A program made the position numbers and the translations under genes. The notes below the pieces were generated by a model, which saw nothing but the letters and a program-made list of their open reading frames with translations, was not told where the DNA came from and ran no database searches. A stretch of 37,037 nt of DNA from an uncultured Collinsella sp. (GTDB lineage Bacteria; Actinomycetota; Coriobacteriia; Coriobacteriales; Coriobacteriaceae), in NCBI GenBank assembly GCA_959596505.1, contig CAUFWM010000011.1, forward strand, positions 1 to 37,037. The letters run 5' to 3'. Below are positions 32,374-37,037 of this stretch, in pieces (positions within the stretch are counted from its first letter, which is position 1; the number at the start of each line of letters is the position of its first letter).

Positions 32374-33657
32374 ATGGCTGAAGAATTCGATTTCCATCCG
32401 ATGTGGGAGAGCCTCGGCATGAATCTTGCCGACCACGACATGCTGCTGGGCGCCGTGGGCCAGATGTACGGCGATATGTTCTTGGCGCAGAACAATCGCC
32501 CCAAGTCCACGTCCTACCTGGACTTTGTGGCCACCAACATCCACAGCGGCCGTATTAAGGAGATGCTCGACAAGAAGGAGGCTGGCGAGGCCACCAAAAT
32601 CGTGGGCTCGTTCTGCGTGTACGTGCCCGAGGAGATCGTGCTCGCCTGCGACGGTATTCCCGTGGGCCTGTGCTCGGGTGCCGATTGGGCAACCGATAAG
32701 GTCGAGGAGCATCTGCCGCGCAACACCTGTCCGCTTATCAAGAGCTTTGCCGGCTTTAAGCTGGGCGAGGTCTGCCCCTACATTGAGTCGAGTGACTTGG
32801 TGGTAGGCGAGAACACCTGCGATGGCAAGAAGAAGGCCTACGAGTTTTTTGCCACGCAAAAGAACATGTACGTCATGGATATTCCCAACGTACACGACGA
32901 GTCGACGCTCGTGACCTGGAAGGCCGAGGTCAAGAAGCTTGCCGCCAAGATCGAGGAAGAGTGCGGCGTCACGATTACGCCTGAGCGTCTGAAGGCCGCC
33001 GTCCACGCCGTCAATGAGAAGCGTCGCGCCCTGCAGCGCCTCGCTGCCACGCGCGCTGCCGACCCAGCGCCCATCAGCGGTCTCGACAGCCTGCTGACCG
33101 TTCAGGCCGCCTTTATGGACGACACGCCGCGTCTGACCGGAGCCATCAACGATATGGCGGCTGAGTGCGAGCAGCGCGTTGAGGCTGGCGAGGGTGTGGC
33201 GCCCAAGGGCACCAAGCGCATCCTGTACACCGGTACGCCCATGGCCGTGCCCAACTGGAAGCTGTTCAACCTCATCGAGAAGGCCGGCGGCGTGGTGGTA
33301 GGCGAGGAATCCTGCACGGGTTCACGCTACTACAAGGACCTGGTCGACGAATCCGGTGAGACGGTTGACGAGATGCTCGATGCCATCGCCGAGCGCTACT
33401 TTAAGATCAATTGCGCCGTCTTTACGCCCAACGACCAGCGTATGAAGGACATTGTCCAGATGGCCAAGGACCTTCACGCCGACGGCATCGTGGATGTGGC
33501 GCTGCAGTTCTGCACGCTCTACGAGATGGAGTCGTTTGCCGTGGAGAAGGCCGCCGAGGAGGCCGGCATTCCGTTTATGCACATCACGACCGACTACGCC
33601 GGTGAGGATGCAGGCCAACTGCAAACCAGGATCGAGGCCTTTTTGGAAACCATTTAG
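32374..33657 (+). CDS. Double-cubane/2-hydroxyacyl-CoA dehydratase superfamily protein A
   Basis: The 427-residue product belongs to the HgdB/BcrC/YjiM superfamily. Five cysteines lie at 81, 100, 119, 134 and 149 within FCVYVPEEIV, LCSGADW, NTCPLIKSFAGF, VCPYIESSD and TCDGKKKAYEF; three more lie in GEESCTGSRY, INCAVFTPND and LQFCTLYEME. The CPLIKS/CDGKKK pattern is that of the YjiM and double-cubane cluster protein branch, which holds an [8Fe-9S] cluster and is reduced by an ATP-driven activase. Compared with the next gene it has about 40 extra N-terminal residues. GAGAGGGG precedes the ATG. There is no CoA transferase or acyl-CoA dehydrogenase nearby, so a classical amino-acid fermentation role is not supported. 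Substrate unknown. Confidence 0.88.
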   Translation: MAEEFDFHPMWESLGMNLADHDMLLGAVGQMYGDMFLAQNNRPKSTSYLDFVATNIHSGRIKEMLDKKEAGEATKIVGSFCVYVPEEIVLACDGIPVGLCSGADWATDKVEEHLPRNTCPLIKSFAGFKLGEVCPYIESSDLVVGENTCDGKKKAYEFFATQKNMYVMDIPNVHDESTLVTWKAEVKKLAAKIEEECGVTITPERLKAAVHAVNEKRRALQRLAATRAADPAPISGLDSLLTVQAAFMDDTPRLTGAINDMAAECEQRVEAGEGVAPKGTKRILYTGTPMAVPNWKLFNLIEKAGGVVVGEESCTGSRYYKDLVDESGETVDEMLDAIAERYFKINCAVFTPNDQRMKDIVQMAKDLHADGIVDVALQFCTLYEMESFAVEKAAEEAGIPFMHITTDYAGEDAGQLQTRIEAFLETI

Positions 33658-33672
33658 GGCTATCCGTCCCGG

Positions 33673-33774
33673 CGGCTTTCCCAGGCACCCGATCTTGCCG
33701 TTCAAACCGTCGCTTGCGTGCGAAAGTACGCGGCGCGTCTCTTTCACGGCAACCTCGGGCACCTGGGAAAGCCG
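33673..33774 (+). repeat. Intercistronic hairpin element 1
   Basis: Arms 33673-33701 and 33746-33774 pair at 25 of 29 positions. The centre has a second hairpin, GCGTGC (33716-33721) with GTACGC (33726-33731). There is no T-run. It is related to element 2 at 34969-35080 by the shared GGCRCCCGA and TCGGGCACCT blocks and by the central GTACGC hairpin. Confidence 0.75.
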
Positions 33775-33812
33775 TTCCCCCAGGTCGGTTAAAAGGTTTG
33801 TTAAGGAGTTAT

Positions 33813-34976
33813 ATGTCGGAAAATATTGAGCAGCCGTTGCCCAGCACGTTTGAGGAGTTCAACGAGCAGCGCAAGGCGGCGTTTATTAGCGTTAAGGATT
33901 ATAAGCAGGCGGGTAATCGCCTGGTCGGCTTTTTGTGCAGCTATACGCCGCTCGAGATTATCGATGTCGCGGGCGCCTCGAGCGTGGCCCTGTGCGGTAC
34001 GTCTGACGAGGTGATTCCCGAGGCCGAGAAGGTGCTGCCGGCAAATCTGTGTCCGCTCATCAAATCGACGTACGGCTTTGCCTACTCGCAAAAGTGCCCG
34101 TTTACGTACTTTAGCGACATGATCATCGGCGAGACCACCTGCGACGGCAAGAAGAAGATGTACGAGCTACTCAACGAGCTCAAGCGCACACACATTCTGC
34201 ATCTTCCACAGGGTCGCGATCGCGCCTACGAGCGTGAAGGCTGGTACGAGGAATGCCGCCTGCTCAAGGAGGGGCTCGAGAACTTCTACGGCATTACGAT
34301 TACTGATGACGACCTGCGCGCCGCCGTCCGACGCCGCAACCGTCTGCGTGCGGCACAGCTCGATATGTTCGCGCTGCAGGCCAACCAACCGGCGGCCATG
34401 AGCGGCGTCGACCTGATGAGCACCATGTTTGCCGGTACGTTCAGCTTTGATATCGAGGCCTATACACAGCAGCTGGAGCAAAAGGTTGCCAAGCTGCGCG
34501 AGGCCTACGACGCGGGCGAGCGCCCGGTTTCGGCGGATGCCAAGCGCATTCTGATCACCGGCTGCCCGGTGGGCGGCGTGATCAACAAGATCGGTCGCAC
34601 CATCGAGTCCAACGGCGGCGTGGTCGTGTGCATGGACGACTGCTCGGGCGAGCGCACGGCGGCCATGATGATCGACCCGGAGGCTCCCGACATCCTGCGC
34701 GCCATCGCCGACCGCTACCTGGACATCAACTGCTCGGTCATGACGCCCAACGACGGTCGTATGGAAAACACGCTGGCTATGTGCGAGAAGTATCATGTCG
34801 ATGGCGTGGTAGAGAGCGTGCTGCAGGCCTGCCACACCTTTAACGTTGAGAGCGCGCGCATGCAGGAGGCCGTCGAGGGTGCGGGTATTCCGTATATGAA
34901 GATCGAGACCGACTACAGCAACGGCGACATGGGCCAGATCGAGACGCGCATCGCCGCCTTTATCGAAACCCTCTGA
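33813..34976 (+). CDS. Double-cubane/2-hydroxyacyl-CoA dehydratase superfamily protein B (YjiM-like)
   Basis: The 387-residue product is a paralogue of the preceding gene. Its cysteines at 42, 61, 80, 95 and 110 have exactly the same spacing (19, 19, 15, 15) as in protein A, within FLCSYTPLEI, LCGTSDE, NLCPLIKSTYGF, KCPFTYFSD and TCDGKKKMYELL; the C-terminal DDCSGERT, INCSVMTPND and LQACHTFNVE also match. It is close in form to E. coli YjiM and to double-cubane cluster proteins. A and B might form a heterodimer or act separately. AAGGAG lies before the ATG at 33813. A long hairpin separates it from each neighbour; the left arm of the second hairpin includes its stop codon. Confidence 0.88.
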   Translation: MSENIEQPLPSTFEEFNEQRKAAFISVKDYKQAGNRLVGFLCSYTPLEIIDVAGASSVALCGTSDEVIPEAEKVLPANLCPLIKSTYGFAYSQKCPFTYFSDMIIGETTCDGKKKMYELLNELKRTHILHLPQGRDRAYEREGWYEECRLLKEGLENFYGITITDDDLRAAVRRRNRLRAAQLDMFALQANQPAAMSGVDLMSTMFAGTFSFDIEAYTQQLEQKVAKLREAYDAGERPVSADAKRILITGCPVGGVINKIGRTIESNGGVVVCMDDCSGERTAAMMIDPEAPDILRAIADRYLDINCSVMTPNDGRMENTLAMCEKYHVDGVVESVLQACHTFNVESARMQEAVEGAGIPYMKIETDYSNGDMGQIETRIAAFIETL

Positions 34977-35080
34977 CGTCTGAGGCGCCCGACCTTCCGG
35001 CTCCAACCCTCCTCGCGTACCTTGAGTACGCTTCGTCGGGCTTGTCGCTCGGAATCTCGGGCACCTCAGACGCCAGAGGG
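34969..35080 (+). repeat. Intercistronic hairpin element 2
   Basis: Arms 34969-34999 and 35050-35080 pair at about 26-27 of 31 positions. The centre has GCGTAC (35015-35020) pairing with GTACGC (35026-35031), loop CTTGA. The left arm contains the last codons and stop of protein B. It shares its inner blocks with element 1, but the outer arms differ in sequence while staying self-complementary. No T-run follows. Confidence 0.75.
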
Positions 35081-35135
35081 CTGTTGTTGCAGCAGTGTCT
35101 GATCGTTTGATTTTCTTGCTGATTAGGAGAGAGCC

Positions 35136-35900
35136 ATGATAGGGATCGGGATTGATATCGGGTCTACGGCGGCTAAGGCTGCTGTGGTCGACGGGGAGTG
35201 TTCATTGGCGTGGACGTGCGTGCAGCCAACCGGGTTCTCCTCGGTCGATGCTTCCGAGCGGCTGCGCGAGGCACTGGCAGCGGCCGGCTATGGCGTGACA
35301 GCCGACGACGTGCGCGTGATCGCGACCGGCTACGGTCGTGTCGCCGTGCCCTATGCGCACAAGGTCGTGACCGAGATCACCTGCCACGGTACCGGTGCCG
35401 TGCGTCTGTTTGGTGACCATGGCACCGTGATCGATGTGGGCGGCCAGGATACCAAGGTCATTCAGCTTAAAAGTGGCCGCGTGGCCAAGTTTGCCATGAA
35501 CGACAAGTGCGCCGCCGGCACGGGGCGCTTTTTGGAGATCATGGCCGACCGCCTGGGCATTTCCCAGCAGCAGATGGCCGACCTGGCGCGTTCCGGCGAG
35601 CCTACCAAGATCAGCAGCATGTGCACGGTGTTTGCCGAAAGCGAGGTCATCAGCCTGATCGGTCGCGGTGAGCCGCGCGAGAACATCGCCCGTGGTGTGA
35701 TCGACAGCGTGGTCTCGCGCGTGGCGACCATGGCCGGGCAGGCGGCGGGTGCTCCGTACTACCTGACGGGAGGCCTGTGCGAGAACGCCTACGTTGTGGA
35801 GCGGTTGGGCGAGCTACTGGGGTCGCCGGTGACCACCTCGCCCCAGGCTCGCTTTGCCGGTGCCATCGGCGCGGCGATTCGCGCACAGGCGCTCAATTAA
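35136..35900 (+). CDS. Acyl-CoA dehydratase-type activase (BadF/HgdC/YjiL family)
   Basis: The 254-residue product is an ASKHA ATPase: GIGIDIGSTAAKAAVVD (phosphate 1), VIDVGGQDTKVIQL (phosphate 2) and YLTGGLCENAYVVERLGELLG (adenosine loop). Cys125 (NDKCAAGTGRF) and Cys163 (SSMCTVFAESEV) are the two ligands that in a homodimer hold one [4Fe-4S] cluster between subunits. Such proteins use ATP hydrolysis to push a low-potential electron into a dehydratase or double-cubane partner, here presumably proteins A and B just upstream. One activase serves two partners. AGGAGAG precedes the ATG. selD follows after 70 bases. Confidence 0.92.
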   Translation: MIGIGIDIGSTAAKAAVVDGECSLAWTCVQPTGFSSVDASERLREALAAAGYGVTADDVRVIATGYGRVAVPYAHKVVTEITCHGTGAVRLFGDHGTVIDVGGQDTKVIQLKSGRVAKFAMNDKCAAGTGRFLEIMADRLGISQQQMADLARSGEPTKISSMCTVFAESEVISLIGRGEPRENIARGVIDSVVSRVATMAGQAAGAPYYLTGGLCENAYVVERLGELLGSPVTTSPQARFAGAIGAAIRAQALN

Positions 35901-35929
35901 TGCATCCGCCTTGGGCTCGCATTCATGCG

Positions 35930-35935
35930 TATACT
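35930..35935 (+). promoter_or_regulatory. Possible selD -10 box
   Basis: TATACT lies 35 bases before the selD start. TTGGGC upstream is too close (13-base spacing) to be a good -35, so an independent selD promoter is uncertain. Confidence 0.25.
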
Positions 35936-35970
35936 GAGAGAAAATGATTGACCGATGAGGGGAGGTATCG

Positions 35971-37020
35971 ATGCCTGACGATCAGATTAAGCTCACGTCT
36001 ATGACTGCCGCGAGCGGTTGAGCCGCTAAGTTGGCTCCTGGAGCCCTCGCCCAGGTCCTGGGCGACTTACCCAATGTGCATAACGACAACCTGCTCGTGG
36101 GGTTCGATACCTCCGACGATGCGAGCGTCTTCCGCGTAGGGGAGAACCTGGGGCTCGTGCAGTCCATCGACTTCTTCCCGCCGATGGTCGACGACCCGTT
36201 CCTGTTTGGCCAGATCGCCGCGGCCAACTCGCTGTCGGACATCTACGCCATGGGCGGGCGGCCGAGCCATGCCATGAACTTGCTGTGCATCCCGAGCTGC
36301 CTGGGCGTTGAGGTTGCCGGCAAGATTTTGGCAGGCGGTGCCGATAAGTGCGTCGAGGCCGGTTGCTCTATCGCGGGCGGCCATACCATCAACGACGACG
36401 AGCCCAAGTACGGCCTGTCCGTGAGCGGCTTTGTCTCGCTCGACCGCATGCTCGCCAACAGCGGCGCGCGCGCTGGCGATGTCCTGTTGCTGACCAAGGC
36501 GATCGGCTCTGGCATCATCACCACGGCCATTAAGGGCGAGCTCATCGAGCAGGACGAGGCCGCAGCCATGTTTGACTCGATGCGCACCCTCAACGAGGCG
36601 CCGATTCGTCTGGCCGAGGGACTTGAGCTTCACGGCTGCACCGATGTCACGGGCTTTGGCCTGATCGGGCACGCGTGCGAGATGGCCGAGGGCTCGGGCG
36701 TGCAGGTTGAGCTTGCGTCGGGGGCGGTGCCGCTCTTTAATCAGGTGCTCGACATGGCGCGTCTGGGCATTATCCCCGCGGGCTCCTACCGCAACCAGGA
36801 CTTCTTTGGCCCGCGTGTGGCTGCCGACGATGACCTGGAGCCGGGCATGCTGGATGCGCTGTACGATCCGCAGACTTCGGGCGGTTTGCTTATTGCGGCG
36901 CCCGCGGCGGATGCGGATGAGCTTGCGCGTCGTTTACATGCCGAGGGGCGCGTTGCCGCTACAATCGGCCGCGTGTGCGAGCCGGTGCCGGGTGGTCCTG
37001 CCGTTCACGTTGTGCATTAA
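35971..37020 (+). CDS. selD: Selenide, water dikinase (selenoprotein, in-frame UGA)
   Basis: Reading through a TGA at 36019-36021 as selenocysteine gives a 349-residue SelD. It starts MPDDQIKLTSMTAASG, then Sec17, then AAKLAPGALAQVL. Sec17 and Lys20 fall at the positions of Cys17 and Lys20 of E. coli SelD. The rest is typical: DDASVFRVGENLGLVQSIDFF, ANSLSDIYAMGGRP, GGHTINDDEPKYGLSVSG, DVTGFGLIGHACEMA and DPQTSGGLL. The enzyme makes selenophosphate from selenide and ATP for selenocysteine and selenouridine synthesis. GGGGAGG precedes the ATG at 35971. Ordinary gene finding would begin after the TGA, at about 36031, and lose the catalytic residue. A SECIS-like hairpin follows the TGA. Confidence 0.95.
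36048..36064 (+). promoter_or_regulatory. SECIS-like hairpin in selD
   Basis: CGCCCAG (36048-36054) pairs exactly with CTGGGCG (36058-36064), leaving loop GTC. The loop begins about 33 bases after the UGA and carries G and U, as expected for the bacterial SECIS that binds SelB. A smaller stem, GGCTC/GAGCC (36033-36037, 36041-36045), lies between. Confidence 0.65.
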
Positions 37021-37032
37021 GGAAAACCGTTT

Positions 37033-37037
37033 ATGCG
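37033..37037 (+). CDS. Possible start of the next gene (cut by window edge)
   Basis: An ATG at 37033 follows AAGGAAAA, which overlaps the selD stop. Only the first codon is visible. Another selenium gene such as selA would fit, but nothing shows it. Confidence 0.3.

Noticed and set aside
36031..37020. SelD starting at TTG 36031 without selenocysteine
   Set aside because: It would lack the catalytic Sec/Cys17 and Lys20 region, while the upstream frame has a strong ribosome binding site and matches the family through the TGA.
1..37037. CRISPR arrays, tRNA genes, prophage or integrase modules
   Set aside because: I saw no regularly spaced repeats, no tRNA cloverleaf and no phage genes; the only mobile element recognised is the insertion sequence.

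Overview
The window is high-GC bacterial chromosome (roughly 60% by eye) with short intergenic gaps, frequent GTG and TTG starts and GAAAGG-type ribosome binding sites. The genes are mostly housekeeping and anaerobic: a UGA-decoding SelD, two iron-sulfur dehydratase-like proteins with an activase, a cysteine desulfidase and a C_GCAxxG_C_C protein. This suggests an anaerobic gut actinobacterium of the Coriobacteriia, most like Collinsella. That placement is inference from style and content; no marker was compared.

Layout, part 1 (1-16.6 kb). A one-TM hypothetical protein is followed by yaaA and an M18 aminopeptidase (minus), then polA (plus), a Cof-type phosphatase (minus), argG, a possible small gene, argH and ndk (plus), rpiB (minus), a CyuA-type cysteine desulfidase (plus) that shares its stop tetranucleotide with a HAD hydrolase (minus), and then rpsA and the RNase P RNA gene rnpB (plus).

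Layout, part 2 (16.6-26.3 kb). An IS110/IS1111-family insertion sequence with 14-bp inverted repeats lies just after rnpB. Its transposase is broken by one extra base in a six-base homopolymer. Next come a YigZ-family gene, a C_GCAxxG_C_C gene (minus), metY, an MFS exporter behind a leader able to form alternative stems, xpt, a small RF-like GGQ protein, and a lipid kinase and a ClC-type channel (both minus).

Layout, part 3 (26.5-37.0 kb). All genes read on the plus strand and concern metals and low-potential redox chemistry: moeA and mogA (molybdenum cofactor), modABC (molybdate import, with ModB carrying an unusual secreted N-terminal domain), then a putative leader peptide, two tandem paralogous proteins of the double-cubane/2-hydroxyacyl-CoA dehydratase superfamily, their ATP-dependent activase, and selD with an in-frame UGA at the catalytic position and a SECIS-like hairpin. 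The two gaps inside the dehydratase-like operon hold related long hairpins whose outer arms differ in sequence but remain self-complementary.

The best candidate for an undescribed system is the 32.1-37.0 kb block: paired double-cubane-type proteins, one activase, structured intercistronic RNA and selenoprotein SelD, with no acyl-CoA enzyme nearby. Second is the insertion sequence with its candidate guide-RNA region. Several other dyads and palindromic elements are listed separately.
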